Below are positions 8,645 through 16,723 of a DNA stretch of 64,000 bases, in pieces. A program made the translations under genes and the position numbers. Source of the stretch: J038 sp034437535. GTDB taxonomy: Bacteria > Chloroflexota > Anaerolineae > Aggregatilineales > Phototrophicaceae. The notes under the pieces are model-generated. The model saw only the letters and a program-made list of their open reading frames with translations, did no database searches and was not told where the DNA came from. The DNA lies in assembly GCA_034437535.1 (NCBI GenBank), contig DAOTTZ010000137.1, positions 1-64,000 on the forward strand, given 5' to 3'. The stretch's first letter is position 1, and every line of letters begins with the position of its first letter.

Positions 8645-10558
8645 TCAGTTCACCAGCGTGACGTTCGGCGTGCGGTCGGCCCGGTCGCGTTTGCGCTGGG
8701 CCACCGGCTTAACCGGCGGACATTCCCACGCCATGTCTTCGGTTTGACTGCGACTCTCCTTGAACTTGGGCAGGATGCCACACGCAAAGCATTGATCCCG
8801 GCAATCAACCCGCGTCTGACCGTTGATACTCATCAGATAATCGTCGCGCAGGAACTTCTTATGCACCGCCGCGTCGATGTGATCCCAGGGGAATACCTCG
8901 TCTAGCCCCCGCTGACGCACCGTGTAAAATGTTGGATCCAGCCCGACTGCGGCGAAGGCATCCAGCCAGACATCGTGTTGATGATGATCCATCCAGGCGT
9001 CGAACCGGGCACCGTGTCGCCAGGCCCGCTCGATGACAGCGGCCAACCGGCGGTCGCCCCGGCTCAGCCAGCCCTCGAACTCGCTCGATGCCAGATCGTT
9101 CCAGCGTAAATGCAGGCCCTGGCCGCGTATCTGTGCTTTGAGCAGGTCTTGCTTGGCCCGCACTTGATCGTGTGTATCCTGTGGCACCCACTGGAAGGGC
9201 GTATGCGGCTTGGGGATAAACGTGCTGACGCCAACGTTGACGTTGGCTTTCCCGCCCAGGATCTTGCGACCTTCTGCCAGCACAGCCTTGCACAGGTCGA
9301 TGATGGCCTGCACGTCTTCCAGCGTCTCATCGGGATGACCGATCATGAAGTAGAACTTGATGGTGCGCCAACCGCGTGAGTAGACATCACGGGCCGTCTG
9401 GAGGACTTGTTCATCGGGCACGTACTTGTTGATGCGATTTCGCATGTGTTCAGTGGCGGCTTCCGGCGCGAAGGTGAACCCACTACGGCGCGTATCACCG
9501 ATTAAGTCGAGCAGGTCGGCACTGGTGGATTCAAGGCGCAGGCTGGGCAGGCTCAGGCTCAGGCCGCTCCCGTCGTATTGGTCGTGGACGGTTTGGGCCA
9601 GTTCATCGACGTAGACGTAATCTGACGATGAGAGACTGAGCAGGCTGATCTCTTCAAAGCCGGTGTGAGCGACAATTTCTTCAATAGCGGCCATGACTTC
9701 CGGCACCGGGCGTTCGCGTACCGGGCGTGTGACCATCCCGGCGTGGCAGAAGCGACACCAGCGTGTACACCCGCGCATGATCTCGATGGGGGCGCGGTTG
9801 TGTACCGTGTCGATATTGGGCACCAGGAAGCGGGTGAACGGCTCCGGCAGAACGGGTACGATCCGCTTGAGGACGCGCTCCGGCACATCAGGCCGGTTGG
9901 GTGTGATGGTGTTCACGGTGCCATCGTCATGATAGCTGACGTCATAAAAGCGCGGCACATACATGCCCTGAATGCGGGCGATGGCTTCCAGTTGTTCGGT
10001 ACGGCTGGCACCGGGTAGGTCCTGGAGCGTCCGCGCGACTTCCACGATGATCTCTTCGCCTTCCCCGATGACGAAGGCGTCGATGAACGGGGCCATCGGC
10101 TCCGGGTTATAGCAGGAATGACCGCCAGCGACGATGAACGGGTGACTCGCGTCACGGTCAACACTGCGTACCGGCAATCCAGCCAGATCAATCAAGTTCA
10201 GGACGTTGGTGTACAATTGCTCATACGGGATGCTGATGCCGAGCAGATCAAAATCTCGAATCGGGCGTTTGTTTTCCAGCGAATAAAGCGGGATGTCGTT
10301 CTCGCGCATGGCGGATTCCATATCCGTCCAGGGGGAAAAGGTGCGCTCTGCCAGCAGGTCATCATGCCGGTTGAGCTGGTCATAGAGCAACATAATCCCC
10401 AGGTTAGACATACCCAGATCGTAAATATCCGGGAAGGCCAGGGCCACGCGGAAGTGAACCGCGTCCCAATCTTTGACGACGCTGTTATACTCTCCGCCGA
10501 CATACCGGCCCGGTTTTTCTACATCCAACAAAATGCGGTCGAGTTGTGTCTCGATCAT
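8645..10558 (-). CDS. TIGR03960-type radical SAM protein with B12-binding-like N-domain
   Basis: A 637-aa protein. Residues about 40-180 form a B12-binding-like Rossmann domain (FPDIYDLGMSNLGI, PFIVAGGHSCYNPEPMAPFID). The radical SAM core then begins with the CxxxCxxC cluster motif (Cys264, Cys268 and Cys271 in GCTRWCRFCHAG), which binds a 4Fe-4S cluster and SAM. Motifs EEISLLSLSSSDY and FYFMIGHPDET complete the barrel. The family is often fused to or adjacent to a TIGR03936 (DUF2344) protein near ribosomal protein L21/L27 or RNase G genes, but that partner is not here. The reaction is unknown. Confidence 0.9.
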   Translation of the reverse strand: MIETQLDRILLDVEKPGRYVGGEYNSVVKDWDAVHFRVALAFPDIYDLGMSNLGIMLLYDQLNRHDDLLAERTFSPWTDMESAMRENDIPLYSLENKRPIRDFDLLGISIPYEQLYTNVLNLIDLAGLPVRSVDRDASHPFIVAGGHSCYNPEPMAPFIDAFVIGEGEEIIVEVARTLQDLPGASRTEQLEAIARIQGMYVPRFYDVSYHDDGTVNTITPNRPDVPERVLKRIVPVLPEPFTRFLVPNIDTVHNRAPIEIMRGCTRWCRFCHAGMVTRPVRERPVPEVMAAIEEIVAHTGFEEISLLSLSSSDYVYVDELAQTVHDQYDGSGLSLSLPSLRLESTSADLLDLIGDTRRSGFTFAPEAATEHMRNRINKYVPDEQVLQTARDVYSRGWRTIKFYFMIGHPDETLEDVQAIIDLCKAVLAEGRKILGGKANVNVGVSTFIPKPHTPFQWVPQDTHDQVRAKQDLLKAQIRGQGLHLRWNDLASSEFEGWLSRGDRRLAAVIERAWRHGARFDAWMDHHQHDVWLDAFAAVGLDPTFYTVRQRGLDEVFPWDHIDAAVHKKFLRDDYLMSINGQTRVDCRDQCFACGILPKFKESRSQTEDMAWECPPVKPVAQRKRDRADRTPNVTLVN

Positions 10559-10631
10559 GGTCTTTAATCCCTCGTTAATTTACTGTCTCTAGCGTAACAC
10601 ATTCTGGCAGATGAGCCAGCACCGAACCTCC

Positions 10632-10658
10632 GTTCCGCGCTGAGCAAGCCCTAGCTGA
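10632..10658. repeat. direct repeat copy A flanking the AlkB cassette
   Basis: GTTCCGCG (10632-10639), then AGCAAGCCCTAGCTGA (10643-10658). The same two blocks, spaced one base closer, recur at 11462-11487 on the other side of the AlkB-type gene. Confidence 0.7.
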
Positions 10659-10733
10659 TTGGCCGGCGTGGTGATGGCCTCGTCATTTACATCGATCTCT
10701 GTTCGCTGTATGGAACACTTGATCTACTGATGA

Positions 10734-10739
10734 TATAAT
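10734..10739 (+). promoter_or_regulatory. -10 element of the AlkB-type gene promoter
   Basis: A perfect TATAAT 34 bases upstream of the ATG at 10774. The -35 position (10711-10716, TGGAAC, 17-base spacer) is poor, so the promoter may need an activator or an extended element. Confidence 0.5.
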
Positions 10740-10773
10740 CCATTTGGCGTTTAATCGAAGTAAGGAGACCATA

Positions 10774-11343
10774 ATGATCGATGGCCTTTTTTACCTGTCA
10801 AATTATATCCCACTTGAAGACCAGGAATCGCTCATGTCCACGATTGATGTGCAATTGTGGCGAGATGATTTGAAGCGTCGTGTTCAACACTATGGTTATC
10901 GTTACGATTATCGCGCTCGAAAGGTCACGCCAGAAATGTACTTAGGTTCAATTCCGTTATGGATTAAGCCACTGGCCGTGCGCCTCAAGAAAGAAGGCCA
11001 TTTCCCCGAAATACCCGATCAGGTAATTGTCAATGAGTATTTGCCGGGGCAAGGGATTGCACACCATGTCGATTGCGAACCGTGTTTTGGTGATGTGATT
11101 GCGTCACTCAGTCTCGGCTCAACGTGTGTCATGACCTTCAAACATGGTCAATCTGATGAGACCAAAGAATTGATGTTGGAAACCGGTAGCTTGCTGGTTA
11201 TGTCCGGTGAAGCTCGATACGAGTGGCTTCACGGTATTCCCGCACGTAAATCTGACATTATAGAACACAAAAGATTACGACGAGAACGTCGTGTATCCGT
11301 TACATTTCGATGCACCCTGGTAAGTAATGCTACATCCTCGTAG
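10774..11343 (+). CDS. AlkB-type 2-oxoglutarate/Fe(II) dioxygenase
   Basis: I start at ATG 10774, which has AAGGAG 6 bases upstream, giving 189 aa. The protein has the AlkB/ALKBH8 substrate and cofactor pattern NEYLPGQGIAHHVD, with the iron ligands His98 and Asp100, the distal His153 (WLHGIPAR) and the 2-oxoglutarate-binding arginines in RRVSVTFR (residues 172-179). It should oxidatively demethylate alkylated nucleic acid or modify tRNA or protein; which of these cannot be told. The gene is clearly richer in A+T than everything around it. It is a single plus-strand gene in a minus-strand region, between two copies of a short direct repeat. That combination suggests acquisition by transfer. 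Confidence 0.9.
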   Translation: MIDGLFYLSNYIPLEDQESLMSTIDVQLWRDDLKRRVQHYGYRYDYRARKVTPEMYLGSIPLWIKPLAVRLKKEGHFPEIPDQVIVNEYLPGQGIAHHVDCEPCFGDVIASLSLGSTCVMTFKHGQSDETKELMLETGSLLVMSGEARYEWLHGIPARKSDIIEHKRLRRERRVSVTFRCTLVSNATSS

Positions 11344-11461
11344 TGAATTTGTAACAGTTTAGCGGACACCGAGAGTGCTATGTGACCCACCGATGGCACC
11401 GCCGCTCAAGCCGAGATCCGCCGCATCGGCAATCGTCATGATCTGCCCGGTGGTCGCCCTG
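11344..11461. other. intergenic stretch with a possible coding remnant
   Basis: On the minus strand this stretch has a 35-codon open frame, ending in a stop just before the AlkB-type gene's own end. It contains TIADAADLGLSGGAIGG and lacks a start signal. It could be the fragment of a gene disrupted when the AlkB cassette arrived. I could not identify the parent gene. Confidence 0.25.
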
Positions 11462-11487
11462 GTTCCGCGTCAGCAAGCCCTAGCTGA
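11462..11487. repeat. direct repeat copy B flanking the AlkB cassette
   Basis: GTTCCGCG (11462-11469), then AGCAAGCCCTAGCTGA (11472-11487). The repeat covers the stop codon of the DUF4340 gene, so the copy at 10632-10658 looks like a displaced copy of this 3' end. Confidence 0.7.
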
Positions 11488-12049
11488 CCGGCGGATTCAG
11501 CATCTGGTCGATCAGATAATCGACCGCCCCGCGTGGGACGATGTACATGATAGGGCGGTCATCCACCAGCGCATAAAAGGCCGGGGGGCCGGTTTCAACC
11601 GGATTGCCGATCAAGACGAAGTGTTCGGTGCCATCCACCAGCACCAACTGGATAAAGAACAGACTGCCTTCCGGCAGAAAGCCATATTGCGTGAGATCGG
11701 CCCCGTCTTCAACGTTGAAGGTGCGCTCGTAGGGCAGGACTTCCAGCGTGCGGGCGATGAGCCGGGCGCGATCTTGATCGACGCTGGCGGTGGGGCGTTC
11801 CGGTGCGTTCCATTCGCCCTCCTCGTTGATGAGCGTCAATGATTGGCCGTTGTTGGGGTCTTCCAGCCGGATGGCGCGGATAGCCTGCACGGTGACATCC
11901 GGGAAGACTTGCGGCGCGGGCCGTGTCGTCGGTTGGGTGCCGGGTGCGGTGGTGTCATTGTCAGTCGCGCTATCCTGGAATAGCAATAAAGCGGCCAGCC
12001 CGGCGAACACCACCGCCAGCGCGATGAGACCGAATGGGAGGCGTTTCAT
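11480..12049 (-). CDS. DUF4340 domain protein, last gene of the Gld-like operon
   Basis: The start at 12049 overlaps the stop of the upstream gene (ATGA), giving 189 aa. One N-terminal membrane segment (PFGLIALAVVFAGLAALLLF) is followed by a Thr/Pro-rich linker and an extracytoplasmic DUF4340 domain (IRAIRLEDPNNGQSLTLINE ... YGFLPEGSLFF). DUF4340 proteins are usually found with GldG-like auxiliary subunits, as here. The protein is shorter than many family members. It probably assists the ABC-2 complex outside the membrane; the exact role is unknown. Confidence 0.8.
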   Translation of the reverse strand: MKRLPFGLIALAVVFAGLAALLLFQDSATDNDTTAPGTQPTTRPAPQVFPDVTVQAIRAIRLEDPNNGQSLTLINEEGEWNAPERPTASVDQDRARLIARTLEVLPYERTFNVEDGADLTQYGFLPEGSLFFIQLVLVDGTEHFVLIGNPVETGPPAFYALVDDRPIMYIVPRGAVDYLIDQMLNPPVS

Positions 12050-13680
12050 CGGCGGCTCCTGACGTACCACATGCCCGCCCCTAGCAAGAGTGCCAGCCCC
12101 GGCACGATGATCAACACGAACACGTTGATCTGGTCAAGCTGGTTGGGGGAGACGAAGATCGTCGGCGGGGCGACCGCGCCGGTGGTAAAGCCGAACTCGA
12201 CCTGCTCATCGAAGTCACTCAGCCAGTTCAACGCGCCGACGAATAACAGCGCGTTCCCCGGAGGTTGTTGGATCTGCCCGTCGCTGAGGAAGTCGCTATC
12301 CCCGATGACCAGGACACGGCCTTCAGTCGCGGAGTCGATGCCAAAGGCGACCACCGCTTGCTGGCCGGGAAGGTCCTCCCCCTGGTTGAATTCGTAGCTA
12401 TCGTTGAGGCCGACATCTGCGACGTTGGTCTCTGCATAGCTGGCCGGGGAGGTCAGCACGGCGACGCCGTTATTGACCGGCGGTGTGTCGTCGATGGCGA
12501 TGGGCCGGGCGATACGAAATTGGGCGAAGCTATCCAGTTCTTGCGGGATGTTAATCAAGCTGGTGATGGGCGAGTCGAAGACCTGAAAACTGATGACATC
12601 CAGCGGGGTTGGTGTGTCGATGTTGGGATCTTGCTGGACGATGATAGCATCCAATACACGCAAGCCCCAATTCTGCCACAGGTAATCATTGAACGGGCTG
12701 TCTTCCGCCAGGAAGCCACCCTCACCGAAGGTGGTATCCGCCAGGATGAAGACCGAGCCGCCGCGATCCAGGTAATCATCAAGCGTGGCGATGGTCTCCG
12801 GCGGGAAGGCTTCTCGCGGGCGGGCCAGGATGACGACGGAAGCCTCATCCGGGATGGGCTGGTCGTTTTCCACCAGGTCTTTTAGGTCGAACTCGACCAC
12901 GCGCCAGCCGTTAAGGCCGAGCAAGTTCGCGGTGATCGTCAGGCCGGCCCCGCTGGTGTCGTCCAGCCGCCGCTGGCCGTGACTGACGTCAAAGAAGGCG
13001 GCGAAGTTGCCCTGCTGAAGCAGACGGTTGATGGCCTGCGTCATCTCGCGTTCCTGGGCGGTTTCGATGGGCACATAGGCGATGGAGTCTTCTACGATTT
13101 CGCCGTTTTCGTCTTCGAACGCGATGAAGACATCGCCATCCTGGGCTTCGTAAGCGGCGGCCAGGGCGGGTTGTTCCACCGGGTCGATATATTGCCGCGT
13201 GATGCGCCCGTCGGAAATCACCTCATATTGCCGCCAATATTGGTCATCCAGGTCACGCACCGCGATGTTCGCGGCGGAGTAAAAGCCGATGATGCGGATG
13301 TCACGGTTGAGCCTTTCTACGACTTCGACGGTGGTGTCGCTCAGGGTGAAGTCGCCGCCTTCGGTCAGGTCAAAGGTGAGCACCTGCCGCTCCACCAGGA
13401 TGTAAAACATCACCACGATGCCGACAAAGAGCAAGGTCGCGAAGACCGCCACCGTCCCGCGCCGGGCACCGCGCCCGGTAATCGTGCTGATGAACTCTTG
13501 CGGGGCCAGGATAACCCACCCGGCCAACCCCAGGCCGGCCAGCACGATCAAGACGATGATGTAATTTTCGACCTGGCCTTCGTACAGCGTGGCGATGAAA
13601 GCCATCAGCGCGAAGAAGCCGAAGGCAAAGCTGGCGACCTGGCCTAAATCTGCGCGGGTGTAACGGATGTCATCTTGCAT
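12046..13680 (-). CDS. GldG-family ABC transporter auxiliary protein
   Basis: A 544-aa protein with two or three N-terminal membrane segments, a fourth near residue 90, a large extracytoplasmic ABC_transp_aux domain (about residues 110-500) and a C-terminal membrane anchor ending in YVRSRR. The motifs VVILARPREAFPPETIATLDDYLDRGGSVFIL and VIGDSDFLSDG are typical of GldG and eukaryotic IFT52-like domains. It is encoded between the permease and the DUF4340 gene, 3 bases from the former and overlapping the latter. In Bacteroidota, GldG acts in gliding; in other phyla the substrate is unknown. Confidence 0.88.
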   Translation of the reverse strand: MQDDIRYTRADLGQVASFAFGFFALMAFIATLYEGQVENYIIVLIVLAGLGLAGWVILAPQEFISTITGRGARRGTVAVFATLLFVGIVVMFYILVERQVLTFDLTEGGDFTLSDTTVEVVERLNRDIRIIGFYSAANIAVRDLDDQYWRQYEVISDGRITRQYIDPVEQPALAAAYEAQDGDVFIAFEDENGEIVEDSIAYVPIETAQEREMTQAINRLLQQGNFAAFFDVSHGQRRLDDTSGAGLTITANLLGLNGWRVVEFDLKDLVENDQPIPDEASVVILARPREAFPPETIATLDDYLDRGGSVFILADTTFGEGGFLAEDSPFNDYLWQNWGLRVLDAIIVQQDPNIDTPTPLDVISFQVFDSPITSLINIPQELDSFAQFRIARPIAIDDTPPVNNGVAVLTSPASYAETNVADVGLNDSYEFNQGEDLPGQQAVVAFGIDSATEGRVLVIGDSDFLSDGQIQQPPGNALLFVGALNWLSDFDEQVEFGFTTGAVAPPTIFVSPNQLDQINVFVLIIVPGLALLLGAGMWYVRSRR

Positions 13681-13683
13681 GGT

Positions 13684-14412
13684 TTAACGCCACCTCCGGG
13701 ATTCTACGATGCGAATGCTGATAAATAAGGTAATTGCGATCATACCGGCGAAGAACACCGCATCCTCCGCCCGGAAGATACCGACCGCGAACGAGGTGGA
13801 AAAATGCCCCTGAAGCGTCAGCGTGCGGATGAGTTCGGCCAGTTCGATGCTGGCGACCAGATTGCCGATGGTATCCCCCAGGTAGAGCAAGAACAAGGTC
13901 GCCATGCTCAAAAAACCGGCGACGATCTGGCTATCGGTCATGGCGGAAAACATCAAGCCGACGCCGAGGGTCGCGCCACCATATAACCAGATGCCGATGT
14001 AGGCCGCGACAGCGATGCCCATGTCGGGGAAAATATCCAGGCTGATCAAGATGATCTGATACAGCGCGGTGATGAGAATGAGTAACGTATAGAAGCTCCA
14101 CGCGCTCAGGAATTTACCGATGACGATGGCACTATCACTGACGGGGGCGGTCAGCAAAAGCTCCATCGTGCCTTCTTTGCTCTCTTCGGCCAGCATCCGC
14201 ATGGTGAGCAAGGGCGCGAAGAAGATCATGGCAAAGCTGAGGAAATCCGGCACTGCCGCCGGGTTGACGGCTTGCAGGCCGATACTGCGCGTCAGGTCAT
14301 CGGCGAAGAAGAAGCCGGCCAGGAACAAAAATGCGGCGGCGATCCAATAAGCATACGCCGAGGTCGCGTATCCGCGTATCTCCCGCCGGAAGATCACCCA
14401 GGTGCCGGTCAT
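13684..14412 (-). CDS. ABC-2 permease, GldF-like
   Basis: A 242-aa membrane protein with six hydrophobic segments. After the first two it has the characteristic FAPLLTMRMLAEESKEGTMELLLTAPVSDSAIVIGKF, the ABC-2/GldF coupling region. It overlaps the ATPase stop codon by 4 bases, so translation is coupled. It forms the channel of the Gld-like complex with the neighbouring ATPase. Confidence 0.9.
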   Translation of the reverse strand: MTGTWVIFRREIRGYATSAYAYWIAAAFLFLAGFFFADDLTRSIGLQAVNPAAVPDFLSFAMIFFAPLLTMRMLAEESKEGTMELLLTAPVSDSAIVIGKFLSAWSFYTLLILITALYQIILISLDIFPDMGIAVAAYIGIWLYGGATLGVGLMFSAMTDSQIVAGFLSMATLFLLYLGDTIGNLVASIELAELIRTLTLQGHFSTSFAVGIFRAEDAVFFAGMIAITLFISIRIVESRRWR

Positions 14413-15335
14413 TGTGTCGCCTCCTCTTGATTGACGATCTTCAGGAAGATGTCTTCCAGCGTGACGGCCACCGGGCGCAACTCTAACAGCGTCCAGCCGG
14501 CGTCAGTCACCCGGTTGACGATCTGCTTGCGGATGTCGCGCCCGTCGGGGGCATCGACGGTGTAGCCGCCGGCGAACCGCTCGACTTTTTCTACACCGGG
14601 GATGGCCCCCAGCAGGCTTTCGATCTTGGCGCGTCCGGCCCCTTCGATCTGCACGAAGACGCTATCAACCGGGTAAAGCTGGCCGCGCAGAGCCTCCGGC
14701 GTGCCTTCCGCCACCACGCGCCCCTGGTTGATAATCACCACGCGGTCGCAGACCTGTTCCGCTTCGGAGAGAATGTGCGTGCTGAAAAGGACGGTATGAG
14801 TCTCGGCCAGATCTGCGACGGCCTGTCGGACTTCGATCACTTGCTTGGGGTCGATGCCGATGGTCGGCTCGTCCAGGATAATTACTTTGGGGTCGTGGAC
14901 GAGGGTTTGCGCCAGCCCTAGCCGTTGCTTGAGTCCTTTTGACAGGTTCCGCACCAGGGATTTACGCCGGTCTTGCAGTTGCACGCGCTCTAACACACGT
15001 TCAATCGGCTTACGTGGACGCCGCACACCGCGTAAAGTCGCCCAGAAGCGGATATATTCTTCGACCGTCATATCCGGGTAGAGTGGTACTTGCTCCGGCA
15101 TATAACCGACTCGGCGGCGGACCTCCATCGAGTCGCGCACCACGTCGAACCCATCGACCTGGGCGGTGCCGTCAGTGGGGGGCATGAAGCCGGTCAGCAT
15201 CCGCATGATGCTGGTCTTACCGGCCCCGTTCGGCCCTAGCAGGCCGAGGATTTCGCCCGCTTGTGCCTGGAACGAGACGCGATCTACCGCGACCTTTGGC
15301 CCGTAATGTTTTGTGATCGCCTGGACTTCGATCAT
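14409..15335 (-). CDS. ABC transporter ATP-binding protein, GldA-like
   Basis: A 308-aa ATPase, first gene of the four-gene Gld-like operon. Walker A is GPNGAGKT, the signature is LSKGLKQRLGLAQTL, Walker B is VIILDEP, and the switch His is in STHILSEAEQV. The C-terminal 90 residues form the usual extra domain of GldA/YhaQ-type ATPases. It powers the ABC-2 permease encoded next to it. It is divergent from the arginine operon. Confidence 0.92.
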   Translation of the reverse strand: MIEVQAITKHYGPKVAVDRVSFQAQAGEILGLLGPNGAGKTSIMRMLTGFMPPTDGTAQVDGFDVVRDSMEVRRRVGYMPEQVPLYPDMTVEEYIRFWATLRGVRRPRKPIERVLERVQLQDRRKSLVRNLSKGLKQRLGLAQTLVHDPKVIILDEPTIGIDPKQVIEVRQAVADLAETHTVLFSTHILSEAEQVCDRVVIINQGRVVAEGTPEALRGQLYPVDSVFVQIEGAGRAKIESLLGAIPGVEKVERFAGGYTVDAPDGRDIRKQIVNRVTDAGWTLLELRPVAVTLEDIFLKIVNQEEATQ

Positions 15336-15449
15336 GGTTAACGTCGTCCTTTGCTTGCTTGTGTTACCGGCTATCGTATGTCTTCGGGTGGTGTGTCGTC
15401 AATGTCATGTTAGCCAGCCTCAACAAACCCAGACAACACTTGGACAGAC

Positions 15450-15485
15450 TGCACAAACTTTTCCACAAAGTGCATAAACTTTTCC
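15450..15485 (+). promoter_or_regulatory. two 15-bp direct repeats in helical phase upstream of the arg leader
   Basis: TGCACAAACTTTTCC (15450-15464) and TGCATAAACTTTTCC (15471-15485) match at 14 of 15 positions with a 21-base period, which puts both on the same face of the helix. They lie about 70 bases upstream of the arg leader ORF. A further inverted pair CCACAA/TTGTGG sits at 15493-15498 and 15510-15515. These look like protein-binding sites. They do not match the palindromic ArgR box that I know. Confidence 0.45.
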
Positions 15486-15552
15486 TTCTGCGCCACAACC
15501 GGGTGCAAATTGTGGTATGGTAGCAGCGAACCGATAACACAGGGTATTTTTG

Positions 15553-15627
15553 ATGATTGTCTTGATTGTCCGGCGTCGTTGTGAGCGATTCCCCCTACCG
15601 CCTGTTGGCTGGTTGGCCTGTTCATGA
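15553..15627 (+). CDS. arginine leader peptide (24 codons)
   Basis: A short frame starts at ATG 15553, with AGGG 8 bases upstream, and ends at TGA 15625-15627. It encodes MIVLIV-RRRCER-FPLPPVGWLACS. Four of the 24 codons are Arg (codons 7, 8 and 9: CGG CGT CGT at 15571-15579; codon 12: CGA at 15586-15588). Its 3' part contains the strand that can disrupt the downstream terminator. In the layout of trp-type or his-type leaders, ribosomes that stall for lack of charged Arg-tRNA would leave that strand free. The context, directly before argC, is what makes the call persuasive. Confidence 0.75.
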   Translation: MIVLIVRRRCERFPLPPVGWLACS

Positions 15628-15680
15628 TATGACGGACTCCTGTAGAAATCATCGCCCCGGCCAACTGGTCGGGGTTTTTT
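15607..15680 (+). promoter_or_regulatory. transcription attenuator of the arg operon (antiterminator and terminator)
   Basis: The terminator is CCCCGGCC (15655-15662), loop AACT, GGTCGGGG (15667-15674), then six T (15675-15680). That is 8 bp with one G-U, ending 28 bases before argC. The competing strand GGCTGGTTGGCC (15607-15618) pairs over all 12 positions (three G-U) with GGCCAACTGGTC (15659-15670), which contains the terminator's left arm, its loop and half its right arm. The two helices cannot coexist. The competing strand lies in leader codons 19-22. It would therefore be free when a ribosome stalls at the Arg codons and covered when a ribosome reaches the leader stop. Confidence 0.75.
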
Positions 15681-15708
15681 ATTTCGGATAGTCAACGAAG
15701 GAAAGACA

Positions 15709-16716
15709 ATGGCCGAAGCTGTTCAAGTCGGAATTTATGGGGCCGCCGGGTATGCCGGGCAAGATGCCGTCGCGTTGTTGAGCCAGCATCCTGCGGTGGA
15801 GATCCGCTTTGCGACTTCCAACACCGATGCCGGCCAGCCGGTGCCGCATACCGACCTGCGGTATGTGCCACACGATGACGCCGACCTGAACACGGTCGAT
15901 ACCGTCTTACTGGCCTTGCCGCATGGCGCATCAGCGGCGGTCGCGATGCGGGCACGCTCTGCCGGGGTGCGGGTGATCGACCTCAGCGCGGATTGCCGGT
16001 TGGATACCGTCGAGGCGTATGCGCGATGGTACGGCGGGCCGCACCCGCACCCGGATCTACTGGCCGCGCCTTATGGTCTGGTGGAGATCAACCGGGCGAT
16101 GCTCGGCACGGGAGATGTGGTGGCGGTGCCGGGATGCTACCCGACGGCGACTCTGTTGGGCCTTTATCCCATATTGAAGGTGGGCGCGTTACAAGCGGGC
16201 GCACCGATTGTGATTGACGCGAAATCCGGCGTGACGGGTGCCGGCCGGACGCCCAAGCCGCATCTGCACTTCCCGGAGGTCTTCGGCAATGTGACGCCGT
16301 ATGCCCCCGGTCGCAGTCATCGCCACATCGGGGAGATCGAACAGGAGATCGGCAAATTGGCGGATTCTGCTGGCCCGGTGATCTTCACGCCGCACTTACT
16401 GCCGGTGGCTCGCGGGTTGATGACTAGCATCACGGTCACACTTCATGCCACGTTTGGCGCGGCGGCGGCCCAGCCACTCTATGAGGAAATCTATGGTGAG
16501 GAGCCGCTGATTATGGTGTTGCCGCCAGGGGAACAGGCCGCGCTGGCGCATGTCGTCCGCACGGATGTGTGCGCCATCAGCCTGACTCCGATCGACGGGC
16601 GATATTTACACATCACCAGTGTGATCGACAACATCGGCAAGGGCGCGGCGGGGCAGGCTGTGCAAAACTTCAACCTGATGCATAATTTCCCGGAAACAAC
16701 CGCTTTACGGAGGTAA
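15709..16716 (+). CDS. argC: N-acetyl-gamma-glutamyl-phosphate reductase
   Basis: Third step of arginine (ornithine) synthesis: NADPH-dependent reduction of N-acetylglutamyl phosphate to the semialdehyde. The 335-aa protein has the N-terminal nucleotide loop GAAGYAGQD (residues 11-19) and the catalytic Cys143 in AVPGCYPTA. The substrate-binding KSGVTGAGR and the HxxE segment (HRHIGEIEQE) follow. Length and motifs are those of a full ArgC. GAAGGA lies 6 bases before the ATG. It is the first structural gene of the operon and lies directly downstream of the attenuator. Confidence 0.96.
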   Translation: MAEAVQVGIYGAAGYAGQDAVALLSQHPAVEIRFATSNTDAGQPVPHTDLRYVPHDDADLNTVDTVLLALPHGASAAVAMRARSAGVRVIDLSADCRLDTVEAYARWYGGPHPHPDLLAAPYGLVEINRAMLGTGDVVAVPGCYPTATLLGLYPILKVGALQAGAPIVIDAKSGVTGAGRTPKPHLHFPEVFGNVTPYAPGRSHRHIGEIEQEIGKLADSAGPVIFTPHLLPVARGLMTSITVTLHATFGAAAAQPLYEEIYGEEPLIMVLPPGEQAALAHVVRTDVCAISLTPIDGRYLHITSVIDNIGKGAAGQAVQNFNLMHNFPETTALRR

Positions 16717-16723
16717 CACATTC

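Noticed and set aside
15410..15695. Minus-strand frames in the arg leader region
   Set aside because: They have no start signal or similarity, and they run across the attenuator elements.
15336..15708. T-box or other riboswitch upstream of argC
   Set aside because: No T-box antiterminator consensus (AGGGTGGNACCGCG) or other riboswitch core was found; the leader ORF and the two alternative helices explain the region.
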